Part shown: positions 1 to 9,073 of the stretch, piece by piece
Position numbering within the stretch: position 1 is the first letter of the stretch
Layout: each line of letters starts with the position of its first letter
Assembly (NCBI GenBank): GCA_016721845.1
Contig: JADKHK010000013.1
Coordinates: forward strand, 1,470,501-1,534,500
From: Lysobacterales bacterium
GTDB lineage: Bacteria > Pseudomonadota > Gammaproteobacteria > Xanthomonadales > Ahniellaceae
DNA: 64,000 nucleotides
Direction of reading: 5' to 3'
Translations under genes and position numbers: made by a program
Notes under the pieces: generated by a model
The model's input: the letters and a program-made list of their open reading frames with translations, nothing else
The model's database searches: none
What the model was told of the DNA's origin: nothing

Positions 1-649
1 CCGGCAAGGCCTGTTCGCAACGGCACAGCAACACGTCGGCCTGGATGCCGATGTTGCGCAGTTCCTTGACCGAATGCTGGGTCGGTTTGGTTTTGATCTC
101 GCCGGCGGCCTTGATGTATGGCACCAGGGTGAGATGCATGAACAGGGTCTTGTCGATGCCGCGTTCGATCCGCAACTGGCGGATCGCTTCGAGGAACGGC
201 AGCGATTCGATGTCGCCGACCGTGCCGCCAATTTCGACCAGGGCGACGTCGTAGCCCGCAGTCGCTTCCTCTACCGCACGCTTGATCTCGTCGGTGATGT
301 GCGGAATGACCTGCACGGTCGCACCGAGATAATCGCCGCGCCGTTCCTTGCGGATCACGGTCTCGTAGATCTTGCCGGTGGTGATGGCATTGCGCCGGGT
401 CAGACGGGTGTTGACGAAGCGTTCGTAGTGGCCGAGATCGAGGTCGGTCTCGGCACCGTCATCGAGCACGTAGACCTCACCATGCTGATACGGGCTCATC
501 GTGCCCGGGTCGACATTGATGTAGGGATCGAGCTTCATCATGGTGACGCGGAGGCCGCGGGCCTCCAGGATGGCGCCCAGCGACGCCGATGCGATGCCCT
601 TGCCCAACGAGGACACCACACCGCCGGTAACGAAAATCAGGGGAGTCAT
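1..649 (-). CDS. pyrG: CTP synthase, N-terminal part (gene runs off the window)
   Basis: CTP synthase makes CTP from UTP, ATP and glutamine in the last step of pyrimidine nucleotide synthesis in the cytoplasm. Only the first 216 residues are present, all in the synthetase domain. The protein opens with MTPLIFVTGGVVSSLGKG, the family's P-loop, followed by MMKLDPYINVDPGTMSPYQHGEV and the VEIGGTVGDIES motif. The C-terminal glutaminase domain lies beyond base 1. No good ribosome site precedes the ATG at 649. A TAGAAT at 676-681 (minus) could be its -10 box, but I see no convincing -35. It is divergent from parE with about 150 bases between. Confidence 0.96.
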   Translation of the reverse strand, partial: MTPLIFVTGGVVSSLGKGIASASLGAILEARGLRVTMMKLDPYINVDPGTMSPYQHGEVYVLDDGAETDLDLGHYERFVNTRLTRRNAITTGKIYETVIRKERRGDYLGATVQVIPHITDEIKRAVEEATAGYDVALVEIGGTVGDIESLPFLEAIRQLRIERGIDKTLFMHLTLVPYIKAAGEIKTKPTQHSVKELRNIGIQADVLLCRCEQALP

Positions 650-797
650 GAAACACCGGGTCAGCGGAAAGCGGCATTCTACCGGATGACCCTGATCGCC
701 GCCCCGGAACCGCCGTGGCGGAAGCCGGGCAGGCGTCCGCCTTGACCGGAAACGGGTCCGCACCCACCATGCCCGCCCCGCACGCCGTTCCGAGCCC

Positions 798-2687
798 ATG
801 ATGAGTCGTTACAACGCCGCCGATATCGAAGTCCTGTCGGGCCTGGAGCCGGTCAAGCGCCGCCCTGGCATGTACACGGATACCGCGCGGCCCAATCATC
901 TGGTCCAGGAAGTGGTCGACAACTCGGTCGACGAAGCCTTGGCCGGGCACGCCGACACCATCGAAGTAGCGGTCTTCAACGACGGCTCGGTCGAGGTCAT
1001 CGACAACGGCCGCGGCATGCCCGTCGACATCCATCCCGAAGAGGGCATCCCGGGCGTCGAACTGATCCTCACGCGGCTGCACGCGGGCGGCAAGTTCTCG
1101 AACAAGAACTACCAGTTCTCCGGCGGCCTGCACGGGGTCGGCGTATCGGTAGTGAACGCGCTGTCGAACCTCGTCGAAGTGGTCATCCGTCGCGACGGCA
1201 ATGTCTACCAGATGGACTTCCGCAATGGCGATCGCGCCACCGACCTCGCCGTCATCGGTTCGGTGCCGAAGAAGCAGACCGGTACGCGCGTGCGCTTCTG
1301 GCCGGACCCGAAGTATTTCGACTCGCCGAAGATTTCGCTGTCGCGGCTCAAGCACGTGCTGCGCGCCAAGGCCGTATTGTGCCCGGGCCTGACCGTGAAA
1401 CTGTTCGACGAGGCCAGCGGCGAACGCGTCGAGTGGCTTTACGAGGATGGCCTGCGCGACTACCTGCGCTCGATGCTCAAGGACCAGGAACTGCTGCCGC
1501 CGGAGATCTTCACGGCGGTGCTGAAGAAGGACATCGACGCCGTCGAATTCGCGGTGTGCTGGACGCCCGAGGGCGAACTCACCCAGGAAAGCTACGTCAA
1601 CCTGATCCCGACCGCCCAGCACGGCACCCATGCGAACGGCCTGCGTTCCGGGCTGACCGAGTCGCTGCGCGAGTTCTGCGATTTCCGCAACCTGCTGCCG
1701 CGCGGCGTCAAGATCGCGCCCGAGGACATCTGGGATCGCTTGAGCTTCGTGCTCAGCTACAAGACCGCCGATCCGCAGTTCTCCGGCCAGACCAAGGAAC
1801 GTCTGTCCTCTCGCAATGCCGCGGCCTTCGTTGAAGGCGCGACGCATGACGCGTTTTCGCTGTGGCTGAACCAGCATGTCGACCTCGGCGAACGCATCGC
1901 CATGCTCGCGATCGAACGCGCGCAGGCACGCCTGAAGGCCGACAAGATCGTCGTGCGCAAGAAGATCACGCAGGGCCCGGCCCTGCCCGGCAAGCTCGCC
2001 GACTGCATCTCGCAAGACCTGTCGCGCACCGAACTGTTCCTGGTCGAAGGCGATTCCGCCGGCGGTTCGGCCAAGCAGGCCCGTGACAAGGACTTCCAGG
2101 CCATCCTGCCGCTGCGCGGCAAGATCCTGAATACCTGGGAAGTCGAATCGAGCGCGGTGCTCGGCTCGCAGGAAGTGCATGATCTCGCGGTCGCCATCGG
2201 TTGCGACCCGGGCCACGACAAGATCGACGGATTGCGCTACGGCAAGGTCATCATCCTTGCCGACGCCGACTCCGACGGGCTGCACATCGCGACCTTGTTG
2301 AGCGCGCTGTTCCTGCGCCACTTTCCGAGCCTCGTGCGCGCCGGCCACGTCTTCGTCGCGATGCCGCCGCTGTTCCGCATCGACATCGGCAAGCAGGTGT
2401 TCTACGCGCTCGACGAGGACGAGAAACGTTCAATGCTCGACAAGATCGAGCGCGAGAAGATCAAGGGCACGGTTTCCGTCACGCGCTTCAAGGGCCTCGG
2501 CGAAATGAACCCGCCGCAGCTGCGCGAATCGACCATCCACCCGGATACCCGCCGCCTCGTGCAGTTGATGGTCGAGGAAGACGACGGCACCAGGAAGATC
2601 ATGGACATGCTGCTCTCGAAGAAGCGCGCCAACGACCGCAAGGAATGGCTCGAAACCAAGGGCGATCTGGCTTCGATCGAGGTGTGA
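798..2687 (+). CDS. parE: DNA topoisomerase IV subunit B
   Basis: ParE is the ATPase subunit of topoisomerase IV, which with ParC decatenates daughter chromosomes. The 629-residue protein has the GHKL ATPase (EVVDNSVDEAL near residues 35-45, DNGRGMPVD near 71-79, GGLHGVGVSVVNAL near 111-124), the transducer domain, and the TOPRIM domain with EGDSAGGSAKQARD (Glu417) and DADSDG. The short form without a long C-terminal insert, and the motif QAILPLRGKILN, fit ParE rather than GyrB. Two ATG codons stand in tandem at 798 and 801 and either could be used; there is no clear Shine-Dalgarno. ParC is not in the window. Confidence 0.96.
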   Translation: MMSRYNAADIEVLSGLEPVKRRPGMYTDTARPNHLVQEVVDNSVDEALAGHADTIEVAVFNDGSVEVIDNGRGMPVDIHPEEGIPGVELILTRLHAGGKFSNKNYQFSGGLHGVGVSVVNALSNLVEVVIRRDGNVYQMDFRNGDRATDLAVIGSVPKKQTGTRVRFWPDPKYFDSPKISLSRLKHVLRAKAVLCPGLTVKLFDEASGERVEWLYEDGLRDYLRSMLKDQELLPPEIFTAVLKKDIDAVEFAVCWTPEGELTQESYVNLIPTAQHGTHANGLRSGLTESLREFCDFRNLLPRGVKIAPEDIWDRLSFVLSYKTADPQFSGQTKERLSSRNAAAFVEGATHDAFSLWLNQHVDLGERIAMLAIERAQARLKADKIVVRKKITQGPALPGKLADCISQDLSRTELFLVEGDSAGGSAKQARDKDFQAILPLRGKILNTWEVESSAVLGSQEVHDLAVAIGCDPGHDKIDGLRYGKVIILADADSDGLHIATLLSALFLRHFPSLVRAGHVFVAMPPLFRIDIGKQVFYALDEDEKRSMLDKIEREKIKGTVSVTRFKGLGEMNPPQLRESTIHPDTRRLVQLMVEEDDGTRKIMDMLLSKKRANDRKEWLETKGDLASIEV

Positions 2688-2704
2688 CCGCTACAATCGG
2701 TCAC
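2684..2704 (+). promoter_or_regulatory. inverted repeat with possible -10 box before the S9 peptidase
   Basis: GTGACCG and CGGTCAC form a perfect 7-base inverted repeat around CTACAAT, overlapping the parE stop codon. TACAAT (2692-2697) matches five of six bases of a -10 box, but the -35 region is weak. It could be a promoter under an operator for the peptidase gene or a hairpin after parE; no T-run follows. Confidence 0.35.
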
Positions 2705-2752
2705 ATGGACTGCGGGGGCGGTCTGTCCTCTCCTAACGGGAAATTCCGATGA
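2705..2752 (+). CDS. possible 15-codon leader peptide overlapping the next start
   Basis: An ATG lies seven bases after the TACAAT box and opens a 15-codon frame (MDCGGGLSSPNGKFR) whose TGA overlaps the ATG of the S9 peptidase gene as ATGA. Such a frame could couple translation of the peptidase, whose own ribosome site (CGGGAAA) is modest. It has no recognisable product and may be chance; the geometry is the only evidence. Confidence 0.25.
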   Translation: MDCGGGLSSPNGKFR

Positions 2753-4707
2753 AGCTGAACCTCCAGCGCGTCGTCACGGCGACTGCGCTTGCCCTGTCCA
2801 TGTCCATGTCCCAGACGGCGTTCGCCGAGCGTCTGCCGGCCAAATTGTTTGCCCAGCACGCGCAGTACGCCGATGTGACCTTGTCGCCCGATGGCACCCA
2901 TCTCGCGATCACGACGCCGGTCGACAACCACACCGACCTCATGATCATCGACCTGAGCGGCAAGGAAGAACCCAGCCGGCTGCGCAGCCTGCCCAAGGAA
3001 CACGTCGCCGATCCCTTCTGGGCCAACGACAATCGCCTCGTGTTCGGCAAGAACAAGAAGGCCGACTACCTCGAACAGCCCTGGGACCTCGGCGAGCTTT
3101 ACTCGATCAATCGCGAGATGAAAGAGCAGAAGATCATGTTCGGCTACCAGCCGGACGTAGGCACCCGCCAAGGCCGCAAGAAGGATCAGGGCTGGGCATC
3201 GGTGATCGCGCGCCGCGGCGAAGATCGCAGCACGCTGATCGTGCAATTCCAGTCCTGGGATCCGAACGAGAAGAACACCTACATCTATCGCCTGGATCCA
3301 AACACCGTCGACCGCAAGCTGATCGAGAAGATTCCACAGGAATCGGCGAACGTCAGCGTGGACCACGACAGCGTGCCGCGTTTCGCAATTTCGGCGGACC
3401 TGTACTACAACCCGATTCTCCGCTATCGCCCAACTGCAGACGCCGACTGGCAGCCGGTGCCGAAGTCACTCAGTGGCCGCTGGATGGGCATTTGGGCGTT
3501 CGAGAGCGACAACAATACCGCGTGGGCCGAAATTGCCGACGCCGGCGAACCGACTTCCCTGTACAAGGTGAACTTCGCGAAAGGCACTCGCGAGAAAGTG
3601 TTGTCGCTGCCTGACCACAACACCGGCGGCCTGATATTTGCGGGCTTCAATCCCGAGCCGTTCGCGATCATCAACTACCTGCCCAAGATCAGCATCCAGT
3701 ACCTCGATCCGAACTCCGCCTGGGCCAAGCTCCACGCAGGACTGATGAAGCAGTTTCCGGGAAACCTGGTCACACTCGAAGAGTTCAGCCGTGACGACAT
3801 GAAGGTCCTCGTGAATGTCCAGGGTGACCGAAACCCCGGCCAGTACTACATCGTCGGTCGCGAGAAGAACTCGATCGCGAAGGTTCTCGACAGCACTGAA
3901 GGACTGGATTCCGCGAAGCTCGCGCCGATGCGTCCGGTCCAGTTCCAGAACCGAGAGGGCACGACGCTCACCGGCATGCTGACCCTGCCGCTGGAGGGCA
4001 AGACGCCTTTTCCGACCGTAGTGATGCCGCATGGCGGGCCGCACGGCGCGTCCGACTATTGGGGCTACGACAACGATGTGCAGTTTCTGGCCAATCGTGG
4101 CTACGCCGTGCTTCAGATCAATTTCCAGGGCTCAGGTGGCCGGGGCGAGGACTTCGAGAAGTCGACCCATCGCAAGTGGGGCACCGTCATCATGGATGAC
4201 ATCGCCGATGGACTGAAATGGGCCGTGGCCCAGAACGTCGTCGACGCCAATCGCGTTTGCATCTACGGCGTCAGCTTCGGCGGCTATGCCGCATTGATGA
4301 ATCCGATCCGACATCCCGACACCTACCGTTGCGCCATCGGATACGCCGGTTTCTATGACATGGAGATGGACTACAAGAAGGGCGACATCAACGATACCCG
4401 TCGCGGTCGCAACCAGATCGAGGCCGAACTCGGCACCGACATCGCGGCCATGCGCATGAACTCTCCGGCTCGGCACGCGGACAAGGTCAAGATTCCCGTG
4501 ATGCTGGTCCACGGCAAGGATGATCATCGTTGCCCCTATGCGCACTACAAGATGATGCTTGATGGCCTGAAAGAAGCGGGCACGCCGGTGACGTCGCTGG
4601 TCAAGGATGCCGAAGGCCACGGCTTCTACAAGGAAGAGAACCGCATCGAGCTGTACGAGAAGATGGAAGCCTTCCTCGACGAGCACATCGGCGCGAAGTC
4701 GAAGTAA
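2749..4707 (+). CDS. secreted S9-family (prolyl oligopeptidase-like) serine peptidase
   Basis: The 652-residue protein belongs to the alpha/beta-hydrolase peptidase family S9 (acylaminoacyl/dipeptidyl peptidase type), which cleaves short peptides. Residues 1-26 are a Sec signal peptide ending TAFA, so it should act in the periplasm. An N-terminal beta-propeller-like region precedes the catalytic domain, which begins near residue 400. The triad is visible: Ser509 in GVSFGGY, Asp592 in HGKDDHRCP and His624 in EGHGFY. The oxyanion region MPHGGPHG is present. These enzymes are common in Lysobacterales, where they are thought to serve peptide feeding; the substrate cannot be predicted. A short possible leader frame overlaps the start. 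Confidence 0.93.
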   Translation: MKLNLQRVVTATALALSMSMSQTAFAERLPAKLFAQHAQYADVTLSPDGTHLAITTPVDNHTDLMIIDLSGKEEPSRLRSLPKEHVADPFWANDNRLVFGKNKKADYLEQPWDLGELYSINREMKEQKIMFGYQPDVGTRQGRKKDQGWASVIARRGEDRSTLIVQFQSWDPNEKNTYIYRLDPNTVDRKLIEKIPQESANVSVDHDSVPRFAISADLYYNPILRYRPTADADWQPVPKSLSGRWMGIWAFESDNNTAWAEIADAGEPTSLYKVNFAKGTREKVLSLPDHNTGGLIFAGFNPEPFAIINYLPKISIQYLDPNSAWAKLHAGLMKQFPGNLVTLEEFSRDDMKVLVNVQGDRNPGQYYIVGREKNSIAKVLDSTEGLDSAKLAPMRPVQFQNREGTTLTGMLTLPLEGKTPFPTVVMPHGGPHGASDYWGYDNDVQFLANRGYAVLQINFQGSGGRGEDFEKSTHRKWGTVIMDDIADGLKWAVAQNVVDANRVCIYGVSFGGYAALMNPIRHPDTYRCAIGYAGFYDMEMDYKKGDINDTRRGRNQIEAELGTDIAAMRMNSPARHADKVKIPVMLVHGKDDHRCPYAHYKMMLDGLKEAGTPVTSLVKDAEGHGFYKEENRIELYEKMEAFLDEHIGAKSK

Positions 4708-4715
4708 GCGTCGCG

Positions 4716-4743
4716 GCGCTCGCAGGCTCAATCCTGCGAGCGC
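4716..4743. terminator. hairpin between two converging genes
   Basis: GCGCTCGCAGG and its exact complement form an 11-base stem with a six-base loop between the peptidase stop and the glycosylase stop. It overlaps the last codons of the minus-strand gene. T-runs on either side are poor, so it may be a weak bidirectional terminator or an RNA-stabilising hairpin. Confidence 0.55.
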
Positions 4744-5432
4744 TTCACCTTGGTGGCGCCGGACTGTTCCTTGTCGAAGTCGGCGATGCGCCATAGATAG
4801 AGACTGGCCGCCGTGCGGTACGGCGCCCACACCTCACCGTGCGCAAACAATTCCTTCGGCTTCAGCATCTCGTCGTGGCCGAGCACGATTTGCGCGCCTT
4901 TGCGGATGCCGAGGTCGTCGACCGGCAGGATGTCGGGCCGGCCGAGCCAGAAGATCAGCATCATCTCGACCGTCCAGCGGCCGATGCCGCGTACCTCGGT
5001 CAGGCGTTCGACGATCTCGTCGTGATGCAGCCGACGCATCTGCGCGAGCGTCGGCACCACGCCTTGCTCCGCTTTCGCGGCGAGATCCTTCAATGCGGCA
5101 ATCTTGTTGAACGACACACCACATTCGCGCAGGCCCGTGTCCGGTGCCGACAGCAGTCCGGAGGGCGTGAGCTTCCTGCGCTGGCCGAACCGGTCCAGCA
5201 CACGACCATGGATCGTCGCGGCGGCCTTGCCCGACAGTTGTTGATAGAGGATCGAACGCGCCAGCGAATCGACCGGGTCGAAACGCTGTTGCCAGCGCGT
5301 CTCGAGTTCACCGACGCGCTTCATCCAGCGCCCGAGGGCAGGATCGCGGCGCGCCAGCAGGCGACGCGCCGCGACCAGGTCGAAACCGCGCGCATGATCT
5401 GCGCGCGGCGATTTCATTGACTCCGGACTCAC
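4728..5432 (-). CDS. DNA-3-methyladenine glycosylase II (AlkA-like)
   Basis: This HhH-GPD DNA glycosylase of 234 residues removes alkylated bases such as 3-methyladenine in base-excision repair. The helix-hairpin-helix reads LTEVRGIGRWTVEMML, and the catalytic Asp sits in the following PVDDLGIRKG. It lacks the N-terminal extra domain of E. coli AlkA, as many bacterial homologues do, and has no Cys cluster for an Fe-S centre, so it is not a Nth/MutY protein. A GTG at 5432 overlaps the stop of the upstream acylase gene as GTGA, which favours that start and coupled translation; an ATG at 5417 is the alternative. Confidence 0.9.
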   Translation of the reverse strand: MSPESMKSPRADHARGFDLVAARRLLARRDPALGRWMKRVGELETRWQQRFDPVDSLARSILYQQLSGKAAATIHGRVLDRFGQRRKLTPSGLLSAPDTGLRECGVSFNKIAALKDLAAKAEQGVVPTLAQMRRLHHDEIVERLTEVRGIGRWTVEMMLIFWLGRPDILPVDDLGIRKGAQIVLGHDEMLKPKELFAHGEVWAPYRTAASLYLWRIADFDKEQSGATKVKRSQD

Positions 5433-8275
5433 GGATTGCCCGCGGGGACGAAGTTGATCGTGCTCACCACCGCCGCCTGGTGCGCGGCCTGATCGATCGG
5501 CAAGGGCTTGTACGCATTCACCAGCCAGCGCGGCAATTGCGAGATATAGCCGGGCGAGCCCAGCGCCGCGTTCTGGCCGCCGGGATAGATCTGGTCGGCC
5601 ACGATCGGCGTGCTCATCTCGCCGACGAAGCGCCGTGCCGGTCCCGATCCGAACATGAATCCGTTCAGCGTGTTTGCGCGCGAACTGTGACTGGATGCAT
5701 CGACCGCCTCGTAGCCGCCCTGACGCGCGACACCATCCAGCCCGGTGCCGAGATTGGTCAAGCCATACAGGCCCGGTCCCGGAATGTTGAACGGCCCGCC
5801 GAGGGCATGCTTGAACACGATGCGATGCAGCTTGCCCCAGCGATAGTCGTTCTGGTTCGTCGAGCGCGCGAACGCCGGTGCGAAACTTTCGCTCGCAGCA
5901 AGGTTCAAGGCATCCGACAGCGACTTCAGCAGCACGTAGTCGCGTGCCGCATTGGCGTTCGGCGCACCGGTCACCTGGAAGAAATTCAGGCCGGAAATAC
6001 CTTTGCCCTGCTGAGTGTCATAACGTTCCAGCAGTCGCTTGAGCGCGATGTAGGACTCGTTGCTACCGGGGAGATAATTGCCCAGCCCGACCCGCGACAT
6101 CGTCGCATCGATGGTGTTGCGCACGGCCTGGCCGCGCCACAGCGCCCAGATCGTCGCGGCCACCGAATTCGCGACCTCGACATCGCTCGGATCGGCCATC
6201 GCTGCGGGATTGTCGCCCGCATCGAAGCCGGCCTTCAGCCCGGTCGGCGAGGAATAGTCCCAGGCGCGCAGACGACCCACGGCCTCGACGATCCGCGCAT
6301 CCTGCGCCAGCGCCTTCAGTTCCGGCCAACTCGACGCCGCGGCGTTGTCGAAGGCGACGCTGACATGCGGCAGCACGAGTTCGGCATCGAGCAACTGCGT
6401 GTTCGCCTGCAGTGTCTTCATCTGCACGGGCGTGACCGGACCTGCGGCAATGGCCGACTGCAGGGCGCGGTCGATGCGACCCACGCGCAGGCTGGAATAA
6501 CCGAAGCTCAGGTAGTGCAGGCCGCCCCCCGGTCGCAGCTGGTTGAACGCATTGTTGTCGAAGGTGCTGCCGATCGGGTCGTTGTTGGCGTTCGCGATGT
6601 AGCCGGAAGCCGGGTTGATCACGTACGGCATTTCGCTTGGCGGCAGGATCTCGTAAGGCACGGCCTGGTTCACCTGCGGGTGCGAGACCGGCAGCCATCC
6701 GTTCTTCCGGGCGCCCGATCCGTCGCGGATCAGGAACGGCGGCACGCCATCCACGGTGTTCGACTGCAGATCTTCGCGCACCGGCGCCTCGGCGCTGGTG
6801 AAGTAGGCGATCGTGCCGTCGGTGCCGGCGTAACCGAAGTTCTGCGAGCCGACATCGAAGTACGTCAGCGCGGTCCGGAATTCATCGAGGTTGTTGGCGC
6901 GATTGATGCGGCGGATCGCTTCCAGTTCGCGCGTCGGACCCCAGCCGGTGTAGGCCACCGAGATGCCGGTGTCATTGGTGATCGACAGCACCGGACCGTG
7001 ATTGCGGCGCGGAATCGTGATCGTCAAGCCGCCATTGGTGTAGCCGATCGAATTGTCGCGCGCGGCGTTGTCCATCACGCCGTCGAGCTTGTTGACGTAG
7101 TAACTCTGGAAGGTCCAGTTCACCGGCTCGGCCACGCCCTTGTACAGCGTGTGCGTCGGCAGGCCGTAGGTATTGAGCAGGAATTTCTCCTGGTAGGTGT
7201 CCGACACGTCCATCGGATTGGTCGTCAGACCCCAGCAGAATTGCGGCTTGCAGCCGAGCAGGATCGAGGGGACGCCGGGCGGCGCGAGACCGGACACATT
7301 CATCGATTCGGCATAGGCAGGATCGGTCGAGACGATGTGCGCCTCGTGCATGATCGCGGGCAAGTCGAGGCCGAGATGCGGGTCGTTCGACAGGATGGCC
7401 TTGCCCGAAGCCGTCTTCGAGCCATGCATGATCCACCAGTTCGAGCCGCCGCGGTTTTCGCGCGGCGCGAGCTTGGGCGCGATCCATTCGTTCGCCAGCA
7501 ACGAGTCGCGCAGGGCTTCGGTCTGCGCCAGAAACTCCGGCGCGTAGGACGGAATGGCGGAGGCCATCGACTTGCCGTCGTCGGCCAGCGCGCTGGGGTG
7601 GAAGTCGGCGGCCGCGATCGAAGCGCGCGTATCGAACGGCTGCACGCGATGGGTGTCTTCGAAGAACAGGGCCTGACCATTGAATCCGGCGGCCGCACCG
7701 GCGCTCATGTAGGCGCCCAGCCGCACGGTGTAGTCGATATCGAGATCGAAGCTGAGCTGGAACGCGAGCAACTTGCCGACGATCAGCGAATCGACCGGCG
7801 ACCAGGGTTCGAACTTGGTGAGTTCGAGCGCGCTGTACTCGGAGGGCAAGGCATGCGTACGCACCCACAAGTTCACGCCCTCTGCGTAGGAACGCAGTTC
7901 GCCGCGGGCGATGTCGGGCGTGACCGACCAGCTGGCCTGTGCGGCACGACGCAGGCCCAGCGTGCGCAACTGGATGTCGTTCGCGAGCGCCGGCGCACCC
8001 ACCAGTTCGGTCAGGGTGCCGCTGGCGGCGCGGCGCAGGTAATCCATCTGCCAGAGGCGGTCACGGGCATGCACGTAGCCCATCAGGAAGGCGGCGTCGT
8101 AGTCGTTCGCGGCCTGGATCAAGGGCACGCCTTCGGCGTCGTATCCGATCGATCCCGGCGCACGCAGGCCCGAGGCATTGATGGTTTCTGCGGACGCCAG
8201 AGGCGCGATGAAGGCCGACGCCAGCGCGACACACAGCAGACGAAGCGCCGGGCGGCGCGTCGAGGACTTGAACAT
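5429..8275 (-). CDS. penicillin acylase family protein (N-terminal nucleophile hydrolase)
   Basis: The 948-residue protein is a periplasmic Ntn-hydrolase precursor of the penicillin/acyl-homoserine-lactone acylase family, which hydrolyses amides and matures by self-cleavage. I chose the ATG at 8275 because it has GGAGGGAA upstream and opens a signal peptide ending PLASA near residue 29. The alpha part contains YVHARDRLWQMD. The autocleavage site is RGGSNWW, with Ser278 as the new N-terminal nucleophile of the beta subunit. A conserved NDPHLGLDLP follows. The substrate could be a beta-lactam, an acyl-homoserine lactone or another amide; the sequence does not say. The alkA-like gene follows with a 4-base overlap. 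Confidence 0.92.
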   Translation of the reverse strand: MFKSSTRRPALRLLCVALASAFIAPLASAETINASGLRAPGSIGYDAEGVPLIQAANDYDAAFLMGYVHARDRLWQMDYLRRAASGTLTELVGAPALANDIQLRTLGLRRAAQASWSVTPDIARGELRSYAEGVNLWVRTHALPSEYSALELTKFEPWSPVDSLIVGKLLAFQLSFDLDIDYTVRLGAYMSAGAAAGFNGQALFFEDTHRVQPFDTRASIAAADFHPSALADDGKSMASAIPSYAPEFLAQTEALRDSLLANEWIAPKLAPRENRGGSNWWIMHGSKTASGKAILSNDPHLGLDLPAIMHEAHIVSTDPAYAESMNVSGLAPPGVPSILLGCKPQFCWGLTTNPMDVSDTYQEKFLLNTYGLPTHTLYKGVAEPVNWTFQSYYVNKLDGVMDNAARDNSIGYTNGGLTITIPRRNHGPVLSITNDTGISVAYTGWGPTRELEAIRRINRANNLDEFRTALTYFDVGSQNFGYAGTDGTIAYFTSAEAPVREDLQSNTVDGVPPFLIRDGSGARKNGWLPVSHPQVNQAVPYEILPPSEMPYVINPASGYIANANNDPIGSTFDNNAFNQLRPGGGLHYLSFGYSSLRVGRIDRALQSAIAAGPVTPVQMKTLQANTQLLDAELVLPHVSVAFDNAAASSWPELKALAQDARIVEAVGRLRAWDYSSPTGLKAGFDAGDNPAAMADPSDVEVANSVAATIWALWRGQAVRNTIDATMSRVGLGNYLPGSNESYIALKRLLERYDTQQGKGISGLNFFQVTGAPNANAARDYVLLKSLSDALNLAASESFAPAFARSTNQNDYRWGKLHRIVFKHALGGPFNIPGPGLYGLTNLGTGLDGVARQGGYEAVDASSHSSRANTLNGFMFGSGPARRFVGEMSTPIVADQIYPGGQNAALGSPGYISQLPRWLVNAYKPLPIDQAAHQAAVVSTINFVPAGNP

Positions 8276-8312
8276 GATGGATTCCCTCCCGCCCCGGCAT
8301 GGGGCTTGGGGA

Positions 8313-9056
8313 TTATGCGCTGCGCAGGAATCCCGGCAACTGCAGTGCAGCAATATCGGCATCCGCCAGCACACGCCATTGCGCTTTGGCGAGATCGCCC
8401 AAGCGGAGACCGGCAATTGCGACCCGGATCAGGCGCAGCACCGGGAAACCGAGCGCGTCGAGCATGCGCCGGATCTGCCGATTGCGCCCTTCGTCGAGCA
8501 CGATCTCGAGCCAGCAGTTCTTCGCTCCGCGGCGCAGCACCGTGGCACGCGCCGCACGCCAGAGTTCGCCTTCGACTGCGACGCCGGCCTCAAGCCGCGC
8601 CAGGACATCGTGGTCCACCTGCCCTTCCACCTGCACGTGATAGGTCTTCTCGATGCCGTGTTCGGGCTCGGTGATCGCCGCCGCAAAGGCCGGGTCATTG
8701 CTGAACAACAACAGGCCCTCGCTGGCCCGATCCAGGCGTCCGACCGGTGCGATCCACGGCAGTTCGGCACCGACGAAGCAGTCGTAGACGGTCGCCCGTC
8801 CCTGCTCGTCCGATCGCGTCGTCACCAGGCCGCGCGGCTTGTTCAACATCAGGTGCACCGGCGTCGCCGGTACAGCGCGCACGTCATCGACGACGATCGC
8901 GGCGGCCAACACGGTCGGCGATTCCGGGTCGCGCACGATGCGCCCGTCCACGCGCACGCGACCAGCCGCAATCAACCGCCCCGCTTCGGTCCGCGAACAC
9001 AGGCCTCGCTTCGACAACACACGGGCGAGGCCGTAACGAGCGGTAGGCGCACTCAT
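8313..9056 (-). CDS. RsuA/RluB-family pseudouridine synthase
   Basis: The 247-residue enzyme should convert a specific uridine in rRNA to pseudouridine. An S4 RNA-binding domain fills about residues 8-55 (LARVLSKRGLCSRTEAGRL). The catalytic domain carries the family motif GRLDRASEGLLLF with the catalytic Asp, then EKTYHVQVEG and EGRNRQIRRML. The start at 9056 begins MSAPTARYG and overlaps the stop of the upstream secreted-protein gene as ATGA; a longer frame upstream would lie inside that gene. Which of RsuA, RluB or RluE it replaces cannot be fixed from this window. Confidence 0.92.
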   Translation of the reverse strand: MSAPTARYGLARVLSKRGLCSRTEAGRLIAAGRVRVDGRIVRDPESPTVLAAAIVVDDVRAVPATPVHLMLNKPRGLVTTRSDEQGRATVYDCFVGAELPWIAPVGRLDRASEGLLLFSNDPAFAAAITEPEHGIEKTYHVQVEGQVDHDVLARLEAGVAVEGELWRAARATVLRRGAKNCWLEIVLDEGRNRQIRRMLDALGFPVLRLIRVAIAGLRLGDLAKAQWRVLADADIAALQLPGFLRSA

Positions 9057-9073
9057 TCGAAGCTGTCGGCGAA
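9049..9073 (-). repeat. gene-junction direct repeat, copy 1
   Basis: A 25-base sequence here recurs at 10401-10425 with 23 identities, including an uninterrupted 15-base core. Both copies encode the last residues FAD(S/G)FE, the TGA stop and an overlapping ATGAGTGC. See the finding on a duplicated junction. Confidence 0.8.

Noticed and set aside
477..2348. A 623-codon minus-strand frame across parE and pyrG.
   Set aside because: It is a shadow of parE; the true minus-strand gene at the left edge is pyrG, in another frame.
5417..8674. A 1085-codon open frame on the plus strand across the penicillin acylase gene.
   Set aside because: It is the mirror of a GC-rich coding gene. Its protein is Arg/His-rich with no family signature, while the minus strand has a full acylase with signal peptide and RGGSNWW.
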